Origin: Acorus gramineus
Lineage: Eukaryota; Streptophyta; Magnoliopsida; Acorales; Acoraceae
Reading direction: 5' to 3'
Assembly: GCA_030737835.1 (NCBI GenBank)
Contig: CM060853.1
Coordinates: 19,898,895-19,962,894 of the forward strand
Length of the DNA stretch: 64,000 bases
A program made the position numbers and the translations under genes. Of this stretch, positions 10,142-20,046 are shown piece by piece (the first letter of the stretch is position 1; every line of letters starts with the position of its first letter). Under the pieces are notes generated by a model. The model searched no databases, was not told where the DNA came from, and saw nothing but the letters and a program-made list of their open reading frames with translations.

Positions 10142-11470
10142 ATGAGAGGTTCCAAAGCTGTGAGTGTTGCATTTCTCATTTTGCTCCTGGTGGGGGTCTC
10201 CTCCGCGGCTAGGACCTTAACGGCCTATGCCAGCGGAGGCGGTGGTGGTGGGGGTAGTGGTGGTGGAGGAGGTGGTGGCTCCGGGAATGGGTCTGGGAGC
10301 GGCTCTGGCTATGGTGGTGGTTATGGTGGAGCCCAAGGTGGTGGCTATGCAAGTGGTGGTGGAGGTGGGTCCGGTGGAGGCTCCGGCGGTGGAAGTGGCT
10401 ATGGATCTGGCTCAGGTTCTGGATTTGGAGGTCGGGGCGCACAAAGTGGAGGATATGCTAGTGGCGGCGGAGGGGGTGGAGGTGGCGGTGGTGGTGGCGG
10501 AAATGGCGGCTCTGGCTTTGGCTCGGGCGGCGGGAGTGGTTATGGGTCTGGCACGGGCTCTGGAGCTGGTGGGGCTCAAGGTGGAGGAGGTGGAGGCGGC
10601 GGAGGTGGTGGTGGTGGAGGTGGTGGCTCCTGGAATGGCTCTGGCTATGGGTTTGGGAGCGGCTCTGGCTATGGCGGTGGTTATGGTGGAGCCCAAGGTG
10701 GTGGCTATGCAAGTGGTGGAGGAAGTGGTAGTGGTGGTGGAGGTGGGTCCGGTGGAGGCTCCGGGGTTGATAGTGGCTTTGGCTCTGGCTCTGGCTCGGG
10801 TTCTGGATATGGAGGTGGAGGCGCACAAGGTGGAGGATATGCTAATGGCGGCGGAGGGGGTGGCGGTGGAGGTGGAGGTGGCGGCGGTGGCGGCGGAAAT
10901 GGCGGCTCTGGCTATGGCTCGGGTGGCGGGAGTGGTTATGGGTCTGGCTCGGGCTCTGGAGCTGGTGGGGCTCAAGGTGGAGGTGGTGGCGGAGGTGGTG
11001 GTGATGGAGGTGGTTCCGGTCGAGGGTCCGGATATGGGTCCGGGAGTGGGAGTGGTTATGGTTCTGGCTCCGGATATATACCATATGTAGGGTATGGGCA
11101 AAGCAGCGGTGGTGGCGGCGGCGGCGGTGGTGGTGGAGGAGGGTCAGGCGAAGGATCCGGATACGGATTCGGAAGCGGACATGGGTCAGGCTCAGGCTCT
11201 GGATATGGTGCCGGAGGTGCACAAGGAGGAGGTTATGGAAGCGGCGGAGGTGGTGGTGGAGGTGGAGGAGGGTCCAGTGGTGGATCGGGGTATGGGTCCG
11301 GTAGAGGGAGCGGCTACGGCTCCGGTTCCGGATACGGTGCTGGTGGTGCGCAGGGTGGTGGTTATGGACGTGGAGGAGGTGGTGGAGAAGGAGGTGGAGG
11401 AGGGTCCGGTGGTGGGTCGGGAAATGGCTCTGGCTACGGCAATGGAGGTGGCGGCGGTGGACGCCCTTGA
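10142..11470 (+). CDS. GRP-2, enlarged secreted glycine-rich protein (442 aa)
   Basis: Signal peptide 1-22 ends VSSA before ARTLTAY, as in GRP-1. At 442 aa it is more than twice the family norm of ~200. The extra length comes from an internal tandem duplication: the segment from GYGGGYGGAQGGGYAS to GAGGAQGGGG occurs twice at a 360-396 bp offset (about 10277-10600 and 10624-11000). A second, weaker pair (GYGAGGAQGGGYG) fills the C-terminus. Residues 312-318 (YIPYVGY) form the only non-glycine island, and a lone tryptophan follows the second poly-glycine tract (GSWNGSG). It ends GGGGRP. AATAAA at 11505-11510 and 11635-11640. One exon and no premature stop despite the promoter insertion. Confidence 0.87.
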   Translation: MRGSKAVSVAFLILLLVGVSSAARTLTAYASGGGGGGGSGGGGGGGSGNGSGSGSGYGGGYGGAQGGGYASGGGGGSGGGSGGGSGYGSGSGSGFGGRGAQSGGYASGGGGGGGGGGGGGNGGSGFGSGGGSGYGSGTGSGAGGAQGGGGGGGGGGGGGGGGSWNGSGYGFGSGSGYGGGYGGAQGGGYASGGGSGSGGGGGSGGGSGVDSGFGSGSGSGSGYGGGGAQGGGYANGGGGGGGGGGGGGGGGGNGGSGYGSGGGSGYGSGSGSGAGGAQGGGGGGGGGDGGGSGRGSGYGSGSGSGYGSGSGYIPYVGYGQSSGGGGGGGGGGGGSGEGSGYGFGSGHGSGSGSGYGAGGAQGGGYGSGGGGGGGGGGSSGGSGYGSGRGSGYGSGSGYGAGGAQGGGYGRGGGGGEGGGGGSGGGSGNGSGYGNGGGGGGRP

Positions 11471-11510
11471 AATATTGCATTTGCATGACTTTGACCTTGC
11501 TTGGAATAAA

Positions 11511-12683
11511 TGGACCTCAGGTTTGGTTTTTTTGAAGTTTGATTGTGGTTTGACTGTTGTAAGTTGACTGATGATGTACTATAATAAGATGTGGATGTGC
11601 ATTGTTCTTTTGAGTACTGAATAATAACAGTAATAATAAAAGGGCTTGTATGTTTTTCTCTGTTCCATTGACTGATATCAGATCCTGTACGTCAAGTTTG
11701 TTTAATTTTCAGAAAATATACAGTGACATTTGTCATAGAGTACCATGTGTCGTTTGGTCCAATTTATTATCATCCTGTTCACAACAGTATCACTTTGGGT
11801 GTAATTCCAACAAGACACCAATTTAAGGGTCCTTTCGTCGAATGTACAAGTTCGTCAAATGTTAGGTAACGAGCGCTGATAGTGTACAGTTCATTTTATA
11901 ATCTATTTTACAATCACATATATTATAATAACGTAGTATATATTATGTTATATATTGTAGTATGTGAAGTTCGCATAAAATTTTTATTATTTTTTTAATT
12001 TAAAAAATTTTACATTAATGTATTTTAATTCGTTTCATATAATACCATGCGCTTCGTTTGAAAAGAGTGTGATTTTTTTTAAAAAAAAAAAAAAAACAAT
12101 GGCCCAATCTTTTGCTTGCGAGCTTTTCTTCTTTAAAAAGGTTCTTCTATCAAGGAGTTGAGGATTGTCCATGCATTGCCAAAACGAAAATGATATGTTC
12201 AGTGCTTTGTGTAACTTCTTTTGTATTCAATCCGCACACATTTTGATTTATTGTCAAAGTATATATTAGTTAATGAAGTGTAATTTTCATAAAATATAAT
12301 GTAAGATACTAATTCGAATTTATAATGTATTCTTTTATGTTTTTGTAATTCGGGATAATTTTTTTGCTCTTTGGAAATCTAATACTGATTGTGTGAGATT
12401 GAATAAAATTGACTGTGGGAATGGAAGTCTACACAGAAAGAATGAGAATTGACACCAAACTCTTCTAAAGTTCCTCCCATACATAAAAGTATTAAGCGTC
12501 ATTAACCACTCTCCTCTCTTTTTTATTATCTTAACTTAGAACTCAAATCGATATCTTAAAAGGGATTTATATAGGTTATACTAAATTACTAAAAAACAAA
12601 TAACTTTTTAAATTTTTAGAAATAAAAATAGGTTAATTTCATAAATATTTTCTAGTAAAAAAAACAAAATTTAGCCAAAACGC
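11511..12683. other. Intergenic DNA downstream of GRP-2
   Basis: AT-rich, with an A/T homopolymer patch near 12073-12098. No gene or element boundary recognised. Confidence 0.4.
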
Positions 12684-12756
12684 TAGCTCTTAGTTCAATT
12701 GGGTAGAACATGTTTGTCAATCTCCAAAACCCAATGTCAAGACTACCAAATTAAAA
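12684..12756 (+). mobile_element. Degenerate tRNA-like sequence (SINE head or tRNA relic)
   Basis: TAGTTCAATTGG (12691-12702) matches the A-box consensus TRGYNNARNNGG exactly. 43 bases on, ATGTCAAGACT is a decayed B-box. The flanking arms do not pair into a cloverleaf, so a functional tRNA is unlikely. No A tail or target duplication was identified. Confidence 0.4.
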
Positions 12757-15218
12757 GAGGACTATATCTTGAATTTTAGACTAGATGATATAACATATTT
12801 TTGTCCTATGTGATCACCATGGGAAGTTGATCGGCCACGAACGCAAGACGGTAATACACTCTTTCACGAGGGGTTGATCACCTATAAAAGATCCTCTTAC
12901 GCTCCAGTTAGTGTATGATATATTTTTCTGATAATCCTTTTTTGTACTTGTTTACCTTTTTATATTAAAGTCTCAGTCATTTAACGCTCGGATTTCATGC
13001 TAATTTCTCGTGAATGCAATATGCATTGATCGTGGGTATTAATGTTGCGGTATGTGTCTTAAGTCGAGACACGTGTCAACTTCTCACGTCTATTTAAGGC
13101 CCCACAATATATATATATAATTTTTCATTTTTTTTTATAAATTCGCCCATCCAATTATTTGGACTATACACTTAATTTTAAAAAATATATTTACATTAAT
13201 AAATGAGATATATTATATTAAAAAATCAAAATGGGTGTGTATATAAACGGGTTGTCTAAATTTTCCTTTCCATTTAGGTTTTAAGATTTCATATAAGTGT
13301 AGACCAGCACCGCTCATTACTGGGTTAAACTTCAAACAATCCTAATAGTGCAATAGAAGCCCACTGGGCTTGACCCACAATATACATCACTAGAGTTCAC
13401 GGTGTTCTATTTTTTTTTCCGTTTTAAAGAGAATCAAGACAATTAGAAGGAAAATTCTAAATAGGAATTTTGCTGGGTGTTCCAACTTCTAACAAACTGA
13501 GAATGAAAATATATGTAAATATGTATGCTCTATTACAAAATACATAAAAATATATGCATTCGATGCATATTGATTTTTAAAATAAAAGATTGTACTTTAT
13601 TATTTAATTATATATTAAAAAAATCAAAATGAGTGCATATTTCAAAAGTGGCTATATTTTATGAGTAACATTTTCATAGAAAGTATTGCTATAATTAGTA
13701 AGTAACCTTAGAAGATCCTGAAAGGCACAGATAAAATTCTCATCCGTTTAGATAAGAAACCAAACAATCAACTTTTCCCATATGATCCTTTAAATCAATG
13801 CAGTTGCGTACTTGCGTTGGCAAGGAAATCTTGAACTAAACCAGTAAACTCACTCTGTAAAAGAAGATGATAAAAGAAGTTTCCACTCTTAAGTCTTCTC
13901 TAGCGCAAAAGATATATTTGATTTATTGAGCAGGAATCTATTTAATTGGTTTTTCCTCTATGAATCGTAGAGCAATACCATCAAAACCAAGCTGGCCAGC
14001 ATATTTTGAACTTCAAATCGATGCACATATCCCTAGTTTTGTAATTGCCTCTATTTGATCGAAAGTGAGTTTCGAAACCATCCCATGCTCTTCCCACTGA
14101 TTTGCAAACCATTAGCTTAGATAAGATAAATATGAATAATTTCTCGTTAAGGACCACACTCCAGTGCATACAGTTTTCACATGCTTGAAATTTTTCTGTG
14201 TGTAATTTTATGTAATAAACATGCATATTGATTGACAGAAAAAAAAAATTAACTCACCCGTTTCCATCAATGAAACATATATATAGATATATAGGATAAC
14301 GAATGTGATTGTACTATAATACTGGATGAGATCTTGATAGCGTTATATCTTACCAATTTTCATCTATTTTTAATGAAAGACTAACACGTGTTACCTCACA
14401 TGTTTATAACACACACACATATATTTATATAAGAGCATGTTGTGTGTATTTTTTTAGTCATATGCATGCATTGGAGATTGACAGAAACCAACTATATTAA
14501 TTGACTAGCTAGATCCGATTTTTTTGACAAAATAATTGATGATTAACAAAATAATTGATGTTCTTTAGCATTTAGCACATTTTAAACCAATTAAAATAGA
14601 ACATGTCATTCTGTCATTTTTTTGAGTGGCACATGGAAAGAGGAGTTGTTATAATTTTTTATTGGCATCGAGGAATTTTTTTTTATCATATATTACATTA
14701 GTAGATCTTTAATTATCTCAAATTTAATCACTTGCTTTAGCACAAATACCGAGGTCAATCCTTACATTTACTGCAAATTAATGTAACATGCATCCCAAGT
14801 TCAAACTCTACGTACGCTTATCTACGTTTTATTAACAAGTATTCGGGCAAGTTGTTGTCCTAATGCACTATGCAAGTTGACAAATTAAATCCTTTGTATC
14901 GGCAAACTGCATGTCCCTAATCCCTATGCGTACCTTCATATATTGCATGGCTTGTACTTGAAGATCAGAGTTTTTTTGTTACGAGGAAGCACAGAAGCCA
15001 TTTAATATTACTTGCAAATATAAAATTAATAATGGTTAAAGCACTAAATTAAACCACATGAAGTGCAAAATCAATTATGTAACTAAAACAACCGGCAGAA
15101 CTTCCCAATCTAAAAAAATGAAAGGTGCATGTGCCTCTCATTGATCAACAATAACGTGAAGCAAGTTTAGCTAGTAAATTCACATGGATTAGACCTTAAA
15201 ACAATGCTGAATAACTGC
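12757..15218. other. Intergenic DNA and GRP-3 upstream region
   Basis: No gene. From about 13990 the DNA is related to the GRP-4 upstream region (from ~18300; shared ATTTGATCGAAAGTGAG, TTTCGAAACCATCC, TTTGCAAACCATTAGC). It includes the far module at 14738-14779, a GTTACGAGGAAG motif near 14980, and GCATGTGCCTCTCATTGATCA to AACGTGAA at 15127-15160. GRP-3 and GRP-4 therefore arose by duplication including at least 1.2 kb of upstream DNA. Confidence 0.6.
14738..14779 (+). promoter_or_regulatory. Far upstream conserved module of GRP-3
   Basis: TTAGCACAAATACCGAGGTC followed by AATCC, TTACATTTACTGCAAATT. Versions recur 500-850 bp before almost every later gene: 18837, 29134, 33620, 37983, 42322, 45478, 46660, 49640, 53284, 56489, 59132 and 63806. 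Function unknown; conservation alone suggests a control element. Confidence 0.5.
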
Positions 15219-15225
15219 TATAAAT
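15219..15225 (+). promoter_or_regulatory. TATA box of GRP-3
   Basis: TATAAAT, 71 bp before the start codon, in the context AACTGCTATAAATGCC. An in-frame ATG at 15224 overlaps this box and cannot be the start. Confidence 0.8.
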
Positions 15226-15289
15226 GCCATCATACATTGCATTGCCAGTTCTCATCACATACAATCTTTTCTCTCATACAAATTTCAAT

Positions 15290-15763
15290 ATGGCGAGGTC
15301 AAAAGCAGTGAATGTAACTTTTCTCGTCATGCTTCTCGCGGGGCTCTCCTCCGCGACTAGGACCTTAAGCTCCGTTGCCAGCGGAAGTGGCGAAGGAGGC
15401 GGTGGAGGCGGCGGCAGCGGTAGCTATGGCTACTGGTCCGGATCCGGATCCGGTTTCGGCTCTGGTTCGGGTTCAGTCTCTGGAAATGGTGGAGGGAGTG
15501 CGTCCGCTTATGGAAGCGGTGGAGGTGGTGGTGGTGGTGGATCCGAGTCAGCGGATTCACCGGCTCCGCCACCTAGTGATGGTTACGGGTCAGGGTCCGG
15601 ATCCGGGTCTGGGTCTGGATACGCGTACGTTAGTGCGGGTGCTCCGAGAAGTGCTTACGCCAGTGGAAGTGGAAGTGGCGGTGGAGGCGGTGGTGGGTCT
15701 GGCTCAGGCTCTGGTTCTGGCGGTGGGAGTGGCAGTGGCAGTGGTTATGCCCGGTACCCTTAA
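15290..15763 (+). CDS. GRP-3, shortest secreted glycine-rich protein (157 aa)
   Basis: The start at 15290 (MARSKAVNV) was chosen because it aligns with every other member and follows the TATA box by 71 bp. Signal peptide to ~A22, then TRTLSSVASGSGEGG, the LSSV variant shared with GRP-4. Compared with GRP-4 it lacks one ~45-residue module (the YASGYGGGR and SYGGYGSG part), an in-frame loss. A proline-rich island, SADSPAPPPSD (residues 87-97), interrupts the glycine sequence and resembles glycosylated Ser/Hyp motifs of arabinogalactan or extensin proteins. It has a rare tryptophan (SYGYWSG) and an unusual end, GYARYP. AATAAA at 15782-15787 and 15844-15849. Confidence 0.87.
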   Translation: MARSKAVNVTFLVMLLAGLSSATRTLSSVASGSGEGGGGGGGSGSYGYWSGSGSGFGSGSGSVSGNGGGSASAYGSGGGGGGGGSESADSPAPPPSDGYGSGSGSGSGSGYAYVSAGAPRSAYASGSGSGGGGGGGSGSGSGSGGGSGSGSGYARYP

Positions 15764-15849
15764 AAATCAGCTATGGTTTGTAATAAATGAAGTCCTGTAC
15801 TTTGACTTTGAACTGTTTGACTTCGAAGCTTGGATAACGTTGGAATAAA

Positions 15850-17227
15850 AAACTTTGTTCATGTACTTTGTCATCTTACACAAGTGGTTTTGCAATATCA
15901 TGCGCGTACGTACGGTCATGCACTCTAAATCATTTCTTTCAACATAATAAGTAAATGAATGCATTATTAAAAAATAAAAATCTCAGTTGCTTCAAATCGA
16001 GTTGGGATTCCCGCACAATCACAGATACACTTTCTGGCAATAATAAACCGAGTTCTCAGAGGCAATTATGTACTTCCAGCCTCTGAAAATGTGACACACA
16101 ATGTAAAAATAATATTAGATATAGTAAGAAATATTAGTTATATAACACCTTAACGAAAAAAAATATTAGTTATATAAATAATTGAATAGCTAACAGGGTA
16201 GTAGTCGAGAATGTAAAAGGAAGAGTGTGCAATAAAAGATAATGACTTTGTATGTAAAATATTCTGCATGCACTCCTTAAATGATTTTGTATCACTTACA
16301 TCTTACCACTTCATTCCCCTACGCAAGTTTCTTGTGTTTTTGATACTGAGCATCTAAATCCCTTGAAGACCACCTCTATTCTGAAATTACTAAGATAATA
16401 TTCAAACCAATTAACTTTACTTTTAATCTTATTATCAATATAATTAGTATAACTTTCATTTTAAAGTATATAAATTAAATATAGCTCTTTAGTAGATCTA
16501 AATACATAATATATTTGGCATAATAATGGTAGAGTTAAAATGATATTTACTACCATTTGACATAAAAAAATTAAAATTAAGGGTGTGGTTGTGCATGATG
16601 GAAAATGAAGGAAAACTAAAATTTTTTATTTGACCATTAAAAAATCTAGTATTTGTCCCAAACAAGTAATGAAAAAAACTTTCCATAACTCAATCTCTAA
16701 TTTTTTCTTAGTAGGAAATGTGAGAAAAAAAATTTCTCTTCCCCATAAGTAAGAATTTGAGGAAAAGTAAAGAAAACTTTTTCACTACTTGCATAAACAC
16801 CATAATTATTGGTCAAATGGATTTTTTCTTTTCTTTCTATCACTTTCCCTTTGACTCAAATTCCTTCACTTTCATTTGTTTTCCTTTTGAGATTGTGCAC
16901 GAACACACCTTAAATATATATCTATTTAACCAGCCCACGCATCTTTTTTATATTGGCACACATTTTAGTTAGAGACAAACTCCATTTTTTTAAGAAAAAT
17001 ATGCATATTATTATGCCAAATGCCAACTAAAGATGTATAACTTATTAAATTAAAACAAAAATATATTAAATTCTTTAATAATAAAGTACCATAGATCATT
17101 TATACTTGGGTAAAACAATCTTGATTTCTTGTCAAAGGTTGACAAAAATTAGCATTCTAAAAAATAATTTCAAACATTAATTGTGGTTGTTGCGTTTTTG
17201 AGTTAAGTAGATTAATTACTCTTCTAC
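15850..17227. other. Intergenic DNA downstream of GRP-3
   Basis: AT-rich, no gene. Around 16900-17200 it is related to 27240-27440 (CATTTATACTTGGG, CTTGAT...TGTCAAAGG), showing that intergenic DNA before GRP-4 and GRP-5 shares ancestry. Confidence 0.5.
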
Positions 17228-17230
17228 TCA

Positions 17231-17461
17231 GGGTGCGTTTGGTTGCGCGATTGCGTTGCGATTGCGATTGCAGGAAGCTGCGTTTACAATCGTGCAACCA
17301 AACAGTTTTACTGTAGCAGCTTCCTACACACAGATTTCAGGTAAATAGTACCCAAAAGCTGCGATTTCAGAAAGCTGAGAAAGTGAGCTTTCTGCAGAAT
17401 CAGTTTTGCAATCGCAGATTCCTACATAATCAATGTTACAATCGCGCAACCAAACGCACCC
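17231..17461. mobile_element. MITE, PIF/Harbinger (Tourist)-like
   Basis: Perfect 23-bp terminal inverted repeats start GGGTGCGTTTGGTTGCGCGA and close at the other end as its complement. The flanking 3-bp duplication is TCA (17228-17230 and 17462-17464). The 231-bp length, GGG...TTTGGTT end and 3-bp duplication fit a Tourist-like MITE. Internal GATTGCGATTGC and CTGCGATTTCAGAAAGCTG words add secondary structure. No coding capacity. Confidence 0.85.
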
Positions 17462-17464
17462 TCA

Positions 17465-19269
17465 GAGTCATTGCGGCCAGGTCCTGATTTTTTATTTTGT
17501 TGTTGTATCTATTTTGGGCAAGCATTCTTAATATATCAAGACGTCAACATATCGTTTCTTTCAAAAAAAAATTCAAACAAGCTTAAACCAGAATTGCGCG
17601 GTCATGTTTGGGATGGGTTTAATTAAAACAATTGTGATACTACAATAGAAATCATGTGAGTTAACTACATAATATCTTTTTTACTGTCTCAAATATTGCC
17701 CTTTATACCTCGTTAAATAGGATTGTGTGGTTGCATATAAGGACTCCAAGTGTCCTACAAACATTGATATCAATGGTTATATCTACTGTTTTAAAAACCA
17801 ACCCTAACTATTGGTTGAATATGTTGATCTTTCAACATATCTAAATTTTGGTCCAGTTTATCTTCAAAATCCAATAGCATAAAAATACGATACAACTCAA
17901 TCAAACCACACTAGTTGACTCAATGGTTTTTTAGAATCCATTACCAGTTGTTTAAATCGTCCTATTCTTAAAAAATATGCGTTAGTTAATGCCAAAAGTT
18001 AAAACTAACTAGATAGTTTAGGATTTCTCCTTCTTTCACTTTAATCCAACTTTATATATAACCCAAAAAGATAAAAGACTATGCATTATTTTATATTTTA
18101 TGTTTTAATTTAAATATCATACAAAAACTTATAACATTATGTTTTATAGATTTTATTCATAAAAATTGTCATTAGTTACTTTTAAAAATATAAAATTTAT
18201 ATATTTAGAATTTATATAATAAAATCATGATATCTAAAAGCATAAAAATAATTACTATTAAGACTTGATAATCATAAAGAATTTTTTAAAAATATTCCAT
18301 TTGAGTTCCTCCATTTGATCGAAAGTGAGAGTTTCGAAACCATCCTACACTCTTCCCACCAATTTGCAAACCATTAGCACATATGCGTTAAATATGAATA
18401 ATTGTTAAGGACGCTCTCAGTGTCTCAATGCATCCATTTCTGGCATGTTCTAAATTTTTCACCTCATCAGTTTCCATCAATGAAACATATATAACATCAA
18501 TTTCTAATGTAAATTTTCATCATTTTTTAATGAAAGACTGACACATATCATCACACATATATAACATATATGTAATTTGTGTGACAGTTTATCACTTTGC
18601 ATGCATTAGAGATTGATGAAAACTATTGATGTTGATTCTATAACCAAATAATTGATATTTTTTTTAATCAATTCATTTTAAACAATCAAAATAGAACATG
18701 TTCCATATCCTCCTTATCATTTTTTGGTAAGATATGAAAAGATGAATTGTCATATATTTCTTATTGACTAGCTGTTTTTTTTATTTTTTTTTCACGTTAG
18801 TATATCTTTAATTATCCCAAATTTAATCGCTGGTTTTAGCACAAATGCCGAGGTCAATCCTTACATTGACTCTTCGCTTGTATCTGTTTTATTAAGGGGA
18901 AAACCCAAACCTAGTGCATGACTCTGCAAGTTGACAAATTAAATCCTTTGTATCGGCAAACTGCATGTCCCTAATCCCTATGCGTACCTTCATACATTGC
19001 ATGGCTTGTACTTGAAGATCAGAGTTTTGTTCTTGCGAGGAAGCACACAAGCCGCCGTTTAATATAATTACTTGCAAAGATAAAATTAATGATGGTTAAA
19101 TCACTAAACCACATGAAAGTGCGTAATCATTTAATTTATACAACTGGCGGAACTTCTTAATCTTAAAACTTGCAGGGTGCATGTGCCTCTCATTGATCAA
19201 CATTAACGTGAAGCAAGTTTAGCTAGTAAATCCACATGGATTATACTATAAACAACGCTGAACAACTGC
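17465..19269. other. GRP-4 upstream region
   Basis: No gene. Homologous to the GRP-3 upstream DNA from ~18300. Contains the far module (18837-18870), a variant CTTGCGAGGAAG motif near 19032, AACTGGCGGAACTTCTTAATC near 19142, and GTGCATGTGCCTCTCATTGA to AACGTGAA at 19177-19212. Confidence 0.6.
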
Positions 19270-19277
19270 TATAAATA
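19270..19277 (+). promoter_or_regulatory. TATA box of GRP-4
   Basis: TATAAATA, 78 bp before the start codon, followed by the ATTGCCAATTCTCATCACA initiation region. Confidence 0.8.
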
Positions 19278-19347
19278 CCTCCACACATTGCATTGCCAAT
19301 TCTCATCACATACAATATTTTCTCTTATATACACTTCGCACTTCGAT

Positions 19348-19965
19348 ATGCCGAGTTCAAAAGTAGTCAGTGTAGCTTTTCTCGTCATGCTCCTCGTGGG
19401 GCTCTCCACCGCCACTAGGACCTTAAGCTCCGTTGCCAGCGGAAGTGGCGAAGGAGGAGGCGGTGGCGGTGGTGGTGGTAGAAACGGCTACGGATCTGGA
19501 TCTGGATCCGGATCCGGCTCTGGCTCTGGTTCCGGATACGCAAGTGGTTACGGTGGAGGGCGAGCGATTGGGAGTGGAAGCGGTGGTGGCGGCGGTGGTG
19601 GAGGCGGATCATACGGTGGCTACGGCTCCGGATCGGGTGGCGGGAGCGGATCTGGCTCGGGTTCAGTCTCTGGAAATGGTCGCGGTAGTGCGTCCGCTTA
19701 TGGAAGCGGTGGAGGTGGGGGTGGTGGTAGTGGTGGATCCGAGTCAGCGGATTCACCGGCTCCGCCACCTAGTGATGGTTACGGGTCAGGGTCCGGATCC
19801 GGGTCTGGGTCTGGATACGCATACGTTGGTGCGGGTGCTCCAAGAAGTGCTAACGCCAGTGGAAGTGGAAGTGGCGGTGGAGGCGGTGGTGGGTCTGGCA
19901 GTGGTGGTTCGGGTTCAGGCTCAGGCTCTGGCAGTGGGAGTGGCAGTGGCTCTGTCTACCCTTAA
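19348..19965 (+). CDS. GRP-4, secreted glycine-rich protein with proline island (205 aa)
   Basis: Start at 19348 (MPSSKVVSV); the upstream open frame only begins with a non-ATG codon near the expected transcription start. Signal peptide cut is likely at A22|T23, then TRTLSSVASGSGEGG. Order of modules: poly-Gly, (GS)n, YASGYGGGRAIGSGSG, poly-Gly, SYGGYGSGSGGG, SVSGNGRGSASAYGSG, poly-Gly. Next comes the SADSPAPPPSD island (residues 133-143), then (GS)n-YAYVGAGAPRSANASG and a final (GS)n block ending SGSVYP. It is the full-length sister of GRP-3; the long identical stretch around the proline island suggests recent duplication or gene conversion. AATAAA at 19984-19989 and 20041-20046. Confidence 0.88.
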   Translation: MPSSKVVSVAFLVMLLVGLSTATRTLSSVASGSGEGGGGGGGGGRNGYGSGSGSGSGSGSGSGYASGYGGGRAIGSGSGGGGGGGGGSYGGYGSGSGGGSGSGSGSVSGNGRGSASAYGSGGGGGGGSGGSESADSPAPPPSDGYGSGSGSGSGSGYAYVGAGAPRSANASGSGSGGGGGGGSGSGGSGSGSGSGSGSGSGSVYP

Positions 19966-20046
19966 AATCAGCTATGGTTTTGTAATAAATAAAGTCCTGT
20001 AATTTGAACCGGTTGACTTGGGAAGCTTGGATTATGATGGAATAAA

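Noticed and set aside
10227..11090. Long plus-strand frame in another phase inside GRP-2 (and similar ones in every GRP gene)
   Set aside because: Shifted GGN codons give Val/Glu/Ala-rich frames without stops as a by-product of composition. They lack family conservation of a start, and the true frame has a signal peptide.
10412..11486. Minus-strand His/Ser/Arg/Thr-rich frames opposite the GRP genes
   Set aside because: Complement of GGN codons reads as CCN/NCC/CAC-type codons without stops. Pure shadows, with no promoter or conserved domain.
15224..15289. In-frame ATG at 15224 as the start of GRP-3
   Set aside because: It overlaps the TATA box; the ATG at 15290 matches all other members.
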